From contig CAMZMU010000059.1 in the NCBI GenBank assembly GCA_947311845.1, forward strand, positions 42,478,982 to 42,542,981: a DNA stretch of 64,000 nt, in the 5' to 3' direction. Source of the stretch: Poa pratensis. Lineage: Eukaryota; Streptophyta; Magnoliopsida; Poales; Poaceae. Below the pieces are notes generated by a model, which did not search any database, was not told the DNA's origin, and was given only the letters and a program-made list of their open reading frames with translations. The position numbers and the translations under genes were made by a program. The stretch's first letter is position 1, and each line of letters starts with the position of its first letter. Below, one piece after another: positions 9,463 through 21,500 of the stretch.

Positions 9463-10553
9463 GGGCGTTTGGTAGGTTGCACCCAAATTTCATCTTTCTG
9501 GGGACAGGTCTGGTAGGGCCTGGTCTGGCTGAGTCACCCTCTCAGCTTGGTTCTGCAGTTCGTTTGGTAGCCAGCATTGCATCGCTAGCACACTTTTCTG
9601 CACACCGTTTGGTTGTATGCAAGTTTTTGTTAGTCTCACCTTTCTTCACATAGGTGAAGTTACCATCCGTCACCATGCTTGGATAAGGTCCATGGTATAC
9701 CAATGGAGCGACGACGACGCGGCATGGCGGCGACGGAGGTGGACGGCGGCGACGTGGCATGGCGGCACCGGAGGTCGACCGAGGCGCGGCATGGCAGCGG
9801 AATAGCTCGACGGAGACAACGGCATGGGCGGCAGCGACGAAGGCCATTGCGGCGACGGCGCGGATGGACACAACAGCGTGGGCGGCAGCGACAGACTGAC
9901 AGCAACGGAGGTTGCTGACGGAGATGGCGGGAGGTTGTGGCGACGAAAGATGTCGGAGCTCACCCGCGACAAGGACGTACAACAAGAACAGTCTAAATAC
10001 GCATAGATACAGTACATGATTTATTCATCTACTAGCATCTAAACGAAAAACTTACAACATGAAAGTTGTGAGAAATGGTGATGCGAAGCTACTCTTAAAA
10101 GGAAATTTCAAACCGTCAATTGTGTGCGGTTAATTTGGCGAAATTCGTCACAAAGGGATTTACGCATGAACACGAAATTAGAAGTTAAGACTTAACGAAA
10201 GTCGAAACCGATTGTCAGAATGGAAGCATATAATCAATGCGGATCATTTTCGTGTATAGCGTATTTTGATTTGAGCATTGTAGCATCACTTGGGAGGAAG
10301 AAGAAGAAGTAAGCCTAAGGAGGGTGAGGGGAAGCCATGGTGAGCAACGCGGTTGTAGCTGGAGGGTTCGCTTTTGCAGCTGGCAGGCCTGGCTCCACGG
10401 GAACGGTCGATCTGAGCGTACCTGCTGGGTCTGGCCCGACGCTGCTTTAAGAAGCGCGCTGGCCACAACGCGAAGCCTTTGCACGCAACCAAACAGCCTA
10501 TTTTCATCTCCCCAGCTGCGAGCCAAGTGGGCTGCAGGATACCAAACGCGCCC
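9463..10553. mobile_element. Non-autonomous DNA transposon, TIR GGGCGTTTGGTA, TSD TAT
   Basis: The left terminus GGGCGTTTGGTAGGTTGCA and right terminus TGCAGGATACCAAACGCGCCC are inverted repeats. TAT flanks both sides (9460-9462 and 10554-10556). Internal GTTTGGTAGCCAGC and similar pieces repeat the terminal motif near both ends. A GC-rich CGGCGACG low-complexity tract at about 9700-9940 opens long but meaningless frames in all phases. No transposase is recognisable. The termini match those of 61-1424, so both probably belong to one PIF/Harbinger-like family mobilised in trans. Confidence 0.65.
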
Positions 10554-10556
10554 TAT

Positions 10557-12596
10557 TGTATGTATGTGTAAAGTCGTTGCTTGTTCTTAATTAATCAGAA
10601 GAATCAGTCGATCGTCGTCCACGAGGTTTAGCTAGCGGGTCAAGTGGCATCATCTGAACTGCCCATATGTGCTGGAGTACAAGTCGAAGAATCTAAATAT
10701 TGTAATGTGTGTACTTTCCATGTGAAGAGTACAAAAAAAGAGTAAACTGATAAGTATTCCGTCAACCAAGATCTGTATTGTGTTTCCTACCTACTAATAT
10801 AACATGCAGTGTGATTGTCTGGAGAAGATACAGAGAACAAAACAAGGCACAGTTTGCGGTATCTTTCGTATGACATGCAGTATGATTCTCGGGAGATTAT
10901 TTGTAATATAACATGCAGTGTCATATCTCGCAAAATAGTATTGTTTTTTTTGCGAAATCTTAGCTAATGGAGAATCGTTTCCAAGGCACAATTTGCGGTA
11001 TCGTTAGCGGGAGGCCAACCTTCCAAAAGGTCGAGCTACTCGCACGGGACGCTCCGGTTCTTATGCGTGTCAGCCTGGGAGCTCTCCCGCGCAGGAGTAT
11101 TTTGGATGTCTCTTTTTTTGTTTTTTTAACACAGTTAGTTTTTTTTTGCGAAACAACACAGTTAGTTTGTTGTTGGAGTAACAAAAACAGAAAAGTACGG
11201 ATTTTTAAACTAAAAACTTCTCGAACTACAAAATATTAAAGTACAAAATCCTGAATTAGGAAAATTTAGAAGTACAAAATTCATTAAGTACAGATTCACT
11301 GAAATTTGAAGTACAAAAGTACATGTATACTAAAAACATGAATATATAATATCCACACGGAGTATGAAGTACACTGAAATCTCGAAATATAATTACACTG
11401 AAATTAAAAACACAAAAGTACAGGTATACTAAAACCCGAAGTATAAATGTACTCTAAACGAAAAAAATTCAACAAATTTTCATGCGGGGGTATAATAAGT
11501 ACACTGAAATCTCTAACTACAAGTACAATGAAACTCGGAGTATAATTATATTACTCTTTGAAAGTACATAAAACAGATCGTGAAAGCCTATCAATATGGA
11601 CTCTAGTTTTAAAATCTTGACGCTAGAAACGCAACTGTGAAAATCGTTCGTAATACAGATGAAATATTCAAAAGTATTTTGTTTTGAAAATATATTTCGA
11701 AAAAACAAAAGGAAAATTGCACCCTCCCACCCCTCCTCCTCCTCTCCTCTCTCTCTCTCCACACACACACATATGCTCATTCCTACCTTTTCTCCTTGCG
11801 ACACCTTGACGAGCATGCAGTGCAACACCCAACAACAATTTGTGGAAGGAGAATCCACCACTTGGCGAGATAACAATCCGCAGGACAAACCTGATAGATG
11901 ATTCGAGTTTTTATAGTGATTACCACAGTTTGCATCCATATGTATAGCTTCTTCAGTCTACAGTTTGACCCGGTGTGTTATCCATGTGACAATTTTTAAA
12001 AGGAGGCAAAATATTTACCTCATCCATTTTTTCGTTAATGCATGCTCAAAAGTTTATGTAAAATGCATCAAGGTAAAGGTCTTTTCTAAATAAAAAAATG
12101 CATCAAGGTAATTATTTTGTTAGTACATTTACCAGAATTTCTTTCAGGGAATATACCCAGGAAATTGTTAATACCCTTGTTAATACTTGGTTACTACTCC
12201 TAGTGAAATAATGTTTCGGTGTTTTACTGCCCCAACGTCTAGTAAAAGTAAAAGCTTCGATGAAAGCTCAGTATGCATGAGATCCAAGATTTTTCTATAA
12301 AAAAGGACCCTGGGAGTGAGAAACTTGCTGAACCAAACGACTAGTATGATGCAAAACAATAGTAGCACGCGTCTTAAAGCAGTTGGACGTCAAACTGGTT
12401 GTGGAGTTGCATTTTCCATATTTTTTTGCATCATAGTCGTTTGTGAGATGATTTGTGAGAATTTTATGAGAGCTTACGAAATTCGTACGTGCCCAATCTG
12501 TAGTTGACCTATTTGCAATCTGGAGTGACATGCCGAACGTGTGAGTCTACATAACGGAAGCTTCAGCAGAGCAACAGATGCATTCCCCGGCAAATC
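10557..12596. other. AT-rich intergenic region upstream of the P450 gene
   Basis: No gene is supported. At 10790-11005 two short motifs recur (TAATATAACATGCAGTGT, and GGCACARTTTGCGGTATC), suggesting a decayed local duplication. From about 11180 to 11560 there is a degenerate AT-rich array built on AGTACA and CACTGAAAT words. The last 300 bp holds TCTATAAAAAAGG at about 12294, a possible but distant TATA box for the P450. A short upstream ATG occurs at about 12530. Confidence 0.4.
11735..11771. repeat. Compound microsatellite (CTC)n(CT)n(AC)n
   Basis: Adjacent short tracts CCTCCTCCTCCTC, CTCTCTCTC and ACACACACAC form a compound simple repeat in the AT-rich region. Nothing suggests function. 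Confidence 0.85.
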
Positions 12597-14224
12597 ATGG
12601 CGCAAGAGTACAGCTACTACCATTGCCTCCTCTTGGCGGCCATCCTCGTGCTCCCGCTCCTCCTCGCCAAGTTCAGGCGGCACGGGCAGGGCAGCGAGAC
12701 TAACCTGCCCCCAGGACCATGGCGGCTGCCGGTCATCGGCAGCCTGCACCATCTTGTCAGCACCGCGCTCCCACACCACGCCATGCGGGACCTCGCCCGC
12801 CGGCAGGGCGCCCCGCTCATGCTTCTCCGCCTCGGTGAGCTCCGGGTCATAGTGGCCTCGTCGGCGGCCGCAGCGAGGGCGGTCATGAGGACCCACGACG
12901 CGGCCCTCGCCACCCGGCCGCTCACCGCAACCATCCGCGCGCTCACGAGGGACGGCCTCGGCGTGGTGATGGCGCCGCAGGGCGCGCACTGGCGCCAGCT
13001 CCGCAAGCTATGCGTCACCGAGCTGCTCAGCGCGCGGCAGGTCCGGTCCCTCCGCGGCTCCCGCGAGGCCGAGGCTGCCAGCCTCGTCGCGTCTGTCGCA
13101 TCGCTGTCGTCGGCGTCCGAGCCGGTGAATGTCAGCTCCCTCCTCACCACCTACGTCACCGACGCGGCTGTGCGCGCCGTGGTGGGCGACCGGATCAGAA
13201 ACCGCGACGCCTTCCTGGAGTGTCTCGACGAGGGCATCAAGGTGGCCGCCGGGTTCAGCCTCGCCGACGTGTTCCCGTCCTCGCGCCTCGCGCGCTCATT
13301 CAGCGGGAAGGTGCGACGCGCGGAGCAGCACGGTGCCAAGTTGAGCCGGCTCATGAACGACGTCATCGAGGAGCACCGCGCTAGGAGGAGGTCGGCCGCC
13401 GGCGCCGGCGACGAGGGAGAAACCATCCTGGACGTGCTGCTGAGGATCCAGACGGACGGCGGGCTCGACGTTCCTCTCGAGACAGGAACCATTCGCGCCG
13501 TGATCGCCGTAAGACTTCCATCTCCATCTCGCCAGAAATTGTTTTAGCAAAACCTGACGTGTTCGACGAAATTCGGTCTTCGCAGGATCTGTTCGGTGCC
13601 GGGAGCGAGTCTTCGGCGACGACGCTCCAATGGGTCATGGCGGAGCTCATGCGGGAGCCGAGGGCACTCGGGAGGGCGCAGGCGGAGGTGCGCGGGGCCC
13701 TCTCTGGGGAGAGCCGCGTCCGGGAGGAGGCCCTGCCGGAGCTGCCCTACCTGCAGCTGGTAATCAAGGAGACGCTCCGGCTGCACCCGCCTGGGCCGGT
13801 GCTCCTCCCGCGGGAGTGCCAGGAGCCCTGCTACGACGTCCTCGGCTACGACGTGCCCGTGGGCGCCCTGGTGCTCGTGAACGCGTGGGCGATTGGGCGA
13901 GACTTTGAGAGCTGGGGCGCGGACGCCGAGGAGTTCAGGCCGGAGAGGTTTGAGGAGGCCGGCAACTGCGCGGTGGACTTCAGGGGGTCGGACTTCGAGC
14001 TCGTGCCGTTCGGCGCGGGACGGAGGATCTGCCCGGGCATAGCGCTCGGCCTCGCTGTCATGGAGCTTGCGCTCGCGAGCCTCCTCTTCCATTTCGACTG
14101 GGAGCTCCCTGGCGGCGCCGCCCCGCATGAGCTGGACATGACGGAGGCGCTCGGGATCACGGCGCGGAAGAAGAGCGACCTGTGGCTGCACGCCACTCTT
14201 CGTATGCCTCTTCCTAGTGTATAG
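12597..14224 (+). CDS. Cytochrome P450, CYP71-clan A-type monooxygenase
   Basis: Two exons, 12597-13508 and 13586-14224, give 516 aa with a 77-bp phase-0 intron (GTAAGA...CGCAG). This is an ER-anchored, haem-thiolate oxygenase that uses NADPH-P450 reductase; the substrate cannot be told. Visible signatures: an N-terminal hydrophobic anchor (about residues 8-24), the hinge PPGPWRLP (about 38-45), the C-helix HWRQLRK, the I-helix AGSESSATT (about 309-317) next to the intron, ExxR as ETLR (366-369), PERF (423-426) and the haem loop FGAGRRICPG with Cys453. The length and single intron site are normal for CYP71-type genes. The start ATG has a good context (AATCATGGC). No stop or frameshift is seen. 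The coding sequence is very GC-rich against AT-rich flanks, as in many grass P450s. Confidence 0.93.
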
Positions 14225-14500
14225 ATAGTCAATGGTGTTCGTGTACGATTGACTTGTCTCCATAAATGATGTAAATTCCACCGTGAACCACGAATTTGAC
14301 ATCCTACTACAGTTGAGCTACAAGTTTTTACAGGTTGAACATGATCAGTTTGAAACACATTTGAGGTTCGGTCCCAATAGTGTTTTTCAATAGTCTAACT
14401 TATTTACGTCAAAAAAAATAGTCTAACTTATCACTATTCAAACAAATTAAATCAGGTCCATGAAAATGAAACACACCCGAACGACATAGATGTGTGATAA
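14225..14500. other. P450 downstream region
   Basis: Likely 3' UTR and short spacer, with AATAGTCTAACTTAT repeated at about 14388 and 14417. It ends at the target-site TAA of the Harbinger element. No other gene is seen. Confidence 0.5.
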
Positions 14501-15029
14501 GAGCATGAGCACCGGCGCCCTCCAAATAACCCCCAAAGACCCACTGAGGTCCGGACATGAAAAACGCCCCCATCGGCACCCCAATGGCTCGCCCGAGCGA
14601 AATCGTGTCCGACATCCCCGAAAGGGCCCCCAAGTTTGGAGACCGTCTCGGAGGTGCCGTATATGGGACGGACATGCCCTCCGACAGGGGTGACCCTCCC
14701 GTCATACACACAGCGCCGGCGTGACCTGATTGATTCGCTCCCCACACCCTCCTTCTTTTTCCTCTCGCTGGCGATTCGCACCATCGTCGCCACTTTCGTC
14801 GCCGCCTGCGCATCTCGGGGCCCAAGCCGCAACGCTCACACAGGCCTACTTGTCGTCGCTCCCCGTCGGTCTCCGACCTCGTCTTGCGATGGCGCAACTA
14901 ATTCAGCCCGGTATGGCTCTTCCTCTCTCCCGCCCCGCACACAAGTTGTTCGACCATTCGTTCATAGGCTATGGAAAGTGACGACGAGTTCATGTTTTTC
15001 CAAATGATGGCGGAGGATGCTGCCCTTGC
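14501..15029 (+). pseudogene. Harbinger left end and transposase N-terminus
   Basis: A GC-rich terminal region with subterminal sequence shared with 46391-46590 (CCGACAGGGGTG and CCCGTCATA motifs) leads to an ATG at 14971. It encodes MESDDEFMFFQMMAEDA, the acidic start typical of Harbinger transposases. The frame is cut at 15029 by copia A; the duplicated target CTTGC is 15025-15029. Confidence 0.75.
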
Positions 15030-17549
15030 TGTTGGAGATATGCCCTAAAGTCAATTAATAAAGATATTTTATTTGTCATATCGCAATTGTTCATAATAAG
15101 TTTTTGTATCATGCTATAGCTGTATTAAGCGGAAACTTTAATGCATGTGTGGTATGTAAACAACCAGGTCCCTAATAGCTGATACGTCCAAAACGTATCT
15201 ATAATTTTTTATTGTTTCATGCTACTATTATGCTTTTGACACTTGCTTTTATATTAAGTTTATGATTTATTTGGACTAACCTATTAATAGTTGCAAAAGT
15301 GTACAGTGTTCTTGTTTTACTCTTTGATGTGTTGGACTTATCAAAAATATAAGAGGGAAACTTGTTGAAGTCAAATTGAGACTTTTCTGAAATCTGTCTG
15401 GAAACGTTTTTCGGAGATGGCCACGTTACGGCCAGAATACGACGTCAAACGGAAAAAGTCTAGTCGCGAAAGTTGAAAGGAATTTTCTGCCTAACGATCT
15501 AGACATAACATTCGTCCAATTCCGAGTCCGGACGATGGACATAAGCCTGATCTACCGAAATCCTAAATGGGATGACGGGAATCCGTGAGGCTATATAAAG
15601 TGAGAAAACCTAGGTCGTGGCCAATACCGCATACCCACGAATTGCAGCCGCCAAACCCACGTTTTTGCATCCCCCATGGATGTCATCTCCATGGGGGAGG
15701 GCTCCCAAGAAGCCATGAAGGAAGGGGGCTAAGGGGCGGTGTTTTCCCTTGATGTCGGTGGCGCGGGAGGAGCCCCTCGCGCCACTGCCGGCGCCGGCAC
15801 CGCCCTGCGCTCCTCGTTGCCCCCTTCACCGTCTTCACCGCCATCTCAATCGCCAATTCCTCCTTGTATACAGTGGTTCATCCTCCCACACATCTATGTA
15901 CCGCTCTATGTAAACATGGTGTATTGTTACTTTAGTTTTATTTCCTAGTTAGAGCAAACATTTAGTATGCGTAGAGTTGTATCAGTGGTTGATAGAACTT
16001 GAGAGAATACTTATCCTACCTTTAGCTCCTTGTTGGGTTTGACACTTACTTATCCAAAAAGCTACACACGATCCCCTATACTTGCGGGTTATCAGTAACC
16101 TCTTAACTAATCCATTGGGCAACCGTTGATCAAGGTTTCCTGATCATGGACATTTATGTCAATTGACAATGGAGTCATGTCATTAGGTGAATGATATGAT
16201 GGACACACACCCAAGATATATAGAAACGTAGTGTTCATACCTTTGACCGTGAGATCATATTTAATCGTTGCTTCTTGAAGGTGCTCTGATTGCATCAAAC
16301 GTCATGTCTTATTTAGCGGTATCTGAAGGAGTGGTAGAGGCGAGTGATCAAGAGCGGGATTTGCCAATCCACATAGCAGGATAGATACTCTGCGTCCACT
16401 CGGTGAGATTACATCAATAAGCTTGCAAGCATGTGACTAGGTCATGGGGATGTGATATCACAGACGAGTAAAGATAGAATTGTCAAGTGACGAGATCAAG
16501 CTCGGTAATCGTGATACCGAAGAACGAGTCTCGAACAATCTAAGTATCACAAGGCAAAAGGTTGAAACTGGACGTCTAAGGTTCAAACGATAAAAAGACA
16601 TTCGTGGACGCACAAGGGCTATCACGGCAGTCCAGCCACCGCTGATAGTCATTGATCGGAGAACGTCTCTCGATCATGTCTGGAGTGATCCCGAACCATA
16701 GGGTGGCACACTTAAGGGTAGGCGACAGTTTTATAAATATTGGATATTAGGAGAAACTTCAGGAGAACACCGGAAGTGTTTCGGGACATGTCCGATGATG
16801 ATCGGAGGGCAACGGAATAAGTTTCGGAGCTCGAATAAATTAAATAATATGTATTTAATATTAATTATTGTAATTAATGATTAAATATATCTTTTATTTA
16901 TTTTCATTAGAATTTTAAAGGCATTTTCACCTAGATGGGCCTTAGAGGCCCATTAGGGGAAAAACCGCAAAAGGAAAAAAGAGGAGAGGGCCGGCCGACC
17001 ATGGCCCACCTAGGGCCGGCGCACCAGCCATGGTGCGGCTGGCCATGTGAGAATAGTCCCACATGGCCAGGCCAGCAAAGTTGGCTGCCCTCCTCCTCCT
17101 TTAAATAGGGGTGCACCCTTGCCTGGAAATTCATCCCATCTTTTTCTTCTCTCCTACCTTGAGCGTGGTTCCGTTTCTGGAGCTGCGTACGAGGAGAGAA
17201 GTTTCTCCACCAGACGCACACCGCCGTGCTGCTGGGTCCAAGTCTTCGCTTCCGCTGCTTCGCTGGATCTGGAGCCCGGAGGTCGTCGTCTACTCCGTAC
17301 GTGTATAGAGCTATGAGGTGCTACACATGTGGCACTGGAAGTACGTCTTCTTCCTCTACACGACCTTGAGGTCGGCGTCGTCGGCTTCATCAACAACGCT
17401 TGTGCGGGAGCGTAATCCACGCTTTCGGTCTACAAGGGTATGTACATCGATCTCCTCCGTCATAGTATATCTGCATAGTAATAGATTCTGGCTAGTTTAA
17501 GGTTATCGTTGTTAGGAAAAAAATTGTTTTCTGCCTACGATTCTCTTTA
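15030..17549 (+). repeat. 5' LTR of copia A
   Basis: Starts TGTTGGAGATATG and ends just before the primer site at 17551. It is interrupted by a solo LTR at 15180-16094; without this it is about 1.6 kb, similar to the 3' LTR. A TTTAAATAGG TATA-like box is at about 17100. The end reads CTTTA rather than the CTTCA of the 3' copy. Confidence 0.88.
15180..16094 (+). repeat. Solo LTR 1 (gypsy-like, TGATACGTCC...TTATCA)
   Basis: A 915-bp unit starting TGATACGTCC and ending GGGTTATCA lies inside the copia A 5' LTR. The flanks ATAGC (15175-15179) and GTAAC (16095-16099) correspond to the uninterrupted GTAGC seen in the related LTR, so they are a decayed 5-bp duplication. CTATATAAAG at 15591-15600 is a likely TATA box. 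No internal region or second LTR is present, so it is a solo LTR from LTR-LTR recombination. Confidence 0.8.
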
Positions 17550-17550
17550 G

Positions 17551-17562
17551 TGGTATCAGAGC
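17551..17562 (+). other. Copia A primer binding site
   Basis: TGGTATCAGAGC directly after the LTR matches the initiator tRNA-Met 3' end used by most plant copia elements. Confidence 0.85.
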
Positions 17563-18594
17563 CGATCTATGCGTAGATATAGCTGTGCGGTTTTTAGAAC
17601 TCATGTTTATGAAGGCATCGTTCTAATAGTTGTTACCCTCTCGCGTGCACTTGCTTTTGCTGTCGGCATTGAGTTGATGAAGCGGCACGGACCAACTTTA
17701 CGTGTACGCTTACGCGAGACTGGTTCCACACCTGACATACGACTTGTACCGTGTTTGTGGCTGGCGGGTGTCTGTCTCTCTCTCAATAGATGGCCTTTGC
17801 ATTTTTAATGGAGGGCCCGAAAGGGATAAAAAACGTACAACTGTCGGATCGTTGTTGTGGTTGTAGGTTCGTAGGTATGAAGCGGTTCTATTTACGAAAG
17901 CCCCTAGAAGTCACGTAAAACATGCAAAAGATAAAGTAGAAAGCGTCTAACTTTATTTTGCAGGGGCAATAAGATTTGGTCGAGGTAAGTTTAGTAAATT
18001 GTTTATAAACTGTGGGCGCGAAGGAGACCATCGGCGCAAGACCATATCATGTCGCATTACATTTCATTTTTTATGTTATGTTATTGTGTGCATCTTATAT
18101 TGTATATATATATATGTTTATATATTAGTTACACGGCGTTAGTAATATAAGATGATCCCTCTAAAAATACCATATAGTGTTCTCCCTTTATCGTGCACCA
18201 CCGAAAGTTCTCCGATACGAGACAGGCCGTGACGATCGGGTGTCAGACGTATCTGTGTTCGCATAACGTGGGTGTAAGCCACGTTGCACAAGCAATATGC
18301 TGGAGGTTATTTTGGCAAGCCTAGCATGTACAGACATGACCTCAGAACACAGTGACCGAAAGGTTAAGCACGAGTCACATAGTTGTTGTGATTGACATAA
18401 GCGATGTCTACTTTGGAAGTTGTACTATCGGCCGTGACGATCGGGGGTAGTATAATGGATTAGGATCGTGTAATCATTAAAACGATGCGAGGGATGTTCG
18501 TTTTGAGTGGGAGTTCTGGTAGTTTTATTTTAAAAACTTGAACCCTATTTTATTATGAACAAAGTCTTATGTTTTTGCAAATTCCACTGTAGAT
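17563..18594 (+). other. Copia A leader (5' UTR)
   Basis: Untranslated leader of the retrotransposon between primer site and gag. It is closely matched by 34033-35056 in copia B, with small indels. It contains a TATATATA tract at about 18100. No separate gene. Confidence 0.8.
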
Positions 18595-21500
18595 GTCTCG
18601 TCCCACCTTTAACCTAGGCTGTTTCTTGAGAAAGAAAAGTTTAAGATCAATGGGTGAACTTCATGTCCTGGTAACGCAACCTGAGGATCCTCCTCACTCC
18701 CCACAAGGTGGCCTACGTCATTGAGGCCGCCATAGGTGACAAGCCCGCCGACAATGCTTTTGAGGATGATTCCTCCTACGTCCAGAGTGGCATGCTCTAC
18801 GCCATGGAAGCCGACCTGCAGAAGCGTTTTGAGAAGATGAGTGCTTTTGAGATAATTTCTGATCTCAAAGTTGTCTTTGCGTCGCAGGCCAAGGCTGAGA
18901 GGTATGAAGCTTCTGAGCTCTTCTTCTCAGCCAAGATGGAAGAGCATAGTAGTGTGAGCGAGCACGTGGTCAAAATGTCTGGCTACGTTCAACGCTGAAC
19001 GCTCTGGAATGCAAGATTCCTGATGAGCTGGCAATTGATAGGGTGCTGCAATCGTTGCCCCTAGCTTCAAAGGCTTCGTCATGAACTATAACATGCAGGG
19101 CATGGCTAAGTCCCTGTCTGAGGTGTTCGTGATGCTCAAGACTGCTGAGGTGGAAATCAAGAAGGAGCACACGTGTTGATGGTCAACAAGACCGTCGATT
19201 TTAAGAAATCTGGCGGCAAGGGAAGGAAGAACTGGAAGCCCAAGAAGGATGGCCACGTGTTGCCAAATCCAAGGCCAATAAACATGGTCCCAAACCTGGC
19301 GTGGAATGCTTCTACTGCAAGGGAGATGGTCACTGGAAGCGCAACTGCCCCAAGTACCTGGAAGACAAGAAGGCCGGCAAGATTGTAGAAGAGAGAGAAG
19401 GTATATTTGATATACATGTTATAGATGTTTACCTTACTAGCGCTCGGAGTAATGCATGGGTATTTGATACCGGTTCTGTTGCTCATATTTGTAACTCTCA
19501 GGTGGAGTTGCGGAATAAACGGCGCCTGGCAAAGGACGAGGTGACGATGCGTGTCGGCAATGGATCAAAAGTTGACGTGGTGGCCGTCGGCACACTCCCT
19601 CTACATCTACCATCGGGATTAGTTTTGGTTTTGAATAAATTTTATTTTGTACCAGCTTTGAGTGTAAACATTATCAGTGGGTCTTGCTTGTTACAAGACA
19701 ATTATTCGTTTAAATCAGTATCAAATGGTTGTACTATTTCGATGAATGATATCTTTTATGTTAATGCTCCTGAGAGTAATGGTTTATTCTTGTTGAATCT
19801 CGATAGTAGTACTCACATCCATAATGTAGATGCCAAGAGGATTAGACTTAGTAATGATACCGCCATGTATATGTGGCATTGCCATCTCGGTCATATTGGT
19901 ATAAAGCGCATGAAGAAAATCCATTCACGGTTTTATGGAACGAGTGTCACTAGATTTTGGATCTCTTGACACTTGTGAACCATGCCTTATGGGCAAAATG
20001 ACCAAGACACCGTTCACGGTTTTATGGAACGGCATCAGACTTATTGGGAGTTATACATACAGATGTGTGTGGTCCAATGAGCATGTCGACACGCAATGGT
20101 TATCGTTATTTTGTAACCTTCACTGATGATTTGAGTAGATACGGGTATATCTACTTAATGAAACACAAGTCTGAAACATTTGAAAAGTTCAAGAATTTCA
20201 GAGTGAGGTTGAAAATCAACTCAACAAGAAAATCAAGCACCTTCGATCCGATCGTGGTGGTGAGTATTTGAGTTTTGAGTTTGGCACACATCTGAAGGCA
20301 TGTGGCATCGTACCATAGCTTACGCCTGCTAGAACACCGCAACGCAACGGTGTGTCCGAACGACGTAATCATACCCTATTGGATAGCGTGCGGTCTATGA
20401 TGTCTCTTACCGACTTGCCCGTATATCGTTTTGGGATATGCATTAGAAACAGCCGCATTCATTTTAAATAGGGCTCCATCCAAATCCGTAGCAACGACAC
20501 TGTATGAGATATGGCATGGCAAGAAACCTAAGTTGTCGTTCCTGAAGGTTTGGGGTTGTGAGGCGTACGTTAAGAAACTACAGCCCGACAAACTCGAACC
20601 GAATTCAGAGAAGGTCATCTTTGTAGGATATCCGCGGGAAACCATAGGATACACCTTCTAAAATCAAGCCAAGGGCAAAACGTTTGTCGTGAAGAACGGC
20701 ACCTTTCTCGAGAAAGAGTTTCTCGCTAAAGGAGTAAGTGGGAGCTAAAATAGACCTCGATGAGATAGTTGATCGTGAACTCAAAATTCCGAGTGGCGCA
20801 ACGGAAGTTGTTCCTGAACCGTCCTCCATACCAGATGGAGTGGGAGAAAATGTCGAGGAAGCTATTATACCGCATAGGTCTAGAAGAACCCGTGCCCCTC
20901 CTGAGTGGTACGGTAATCTTGTTTGCACCGTCATGTTAACTGAACAAGACGAACCTACGAGTTACAAAGAGGCGATGGAAGGACCCGAGTTCGAGAAATG
21001 ACTTAAGGCCATGAAATCCGAAATAGGATCCATGTATGACAACAAAGTATGGACTTTGATGGAGATTCCGGAAGGGCGCAAGGCCGTCGAGAATAAATGG
21101 ATCTTTAAGAAAAAGACTGATGCTGACGGTAACGTGACCGTCTATAAAGCTCGACTTGTCGCAAAATGTTTCCGACAAATTCATGGAATTGACTACGATG
21201 AAACGTTTTCACCGGTAGTGATGCTGAAGTCTATTCGGGTTTTGCTAGCAGTAGCTGCATATCATGATTATGAGATATGGCAGATAGATGTCAAAACAAC
21301 GTTCCTAACTGGAAACATTGAGAAAGAGTTGTATATGGTACAACTGGAAGGTTTTGTTGATCTAGAGAATGCTGGCAAAGTATGCAAGCTTTAGCGTTCC
21401 ATTTATGGACTGAAGCAAGCATCTCGGAGCTGGAATCTTCGCTTTGATGAGGTGATCAAAGGTTTTGGATTTGTCCAAAATGCAGAAGAGACCTGCATTT

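Noticed and set aside
9542..10017. Overlapping long frames at 9.5-10.0 kb
   Set aside because: They arise from a CGGCGACG low-complexity tract in a non-autonomous transposon. Compositions are Arg/Pro/Ser-rich in every phase.
15180..16094. Complete small retrotransposon in the copia A 5' LTR
   Set aside because: There is no second LTR, primer site or coding region. One TG...CA unit with a decayed 5-bp duplication is a solo LTR.
17551..17575. tRNA gene at the copia primer site
   Set aside because: Only the 12-nt complement of a tRNA 3' end is present. There are no A and B boxes or cloverleaf.
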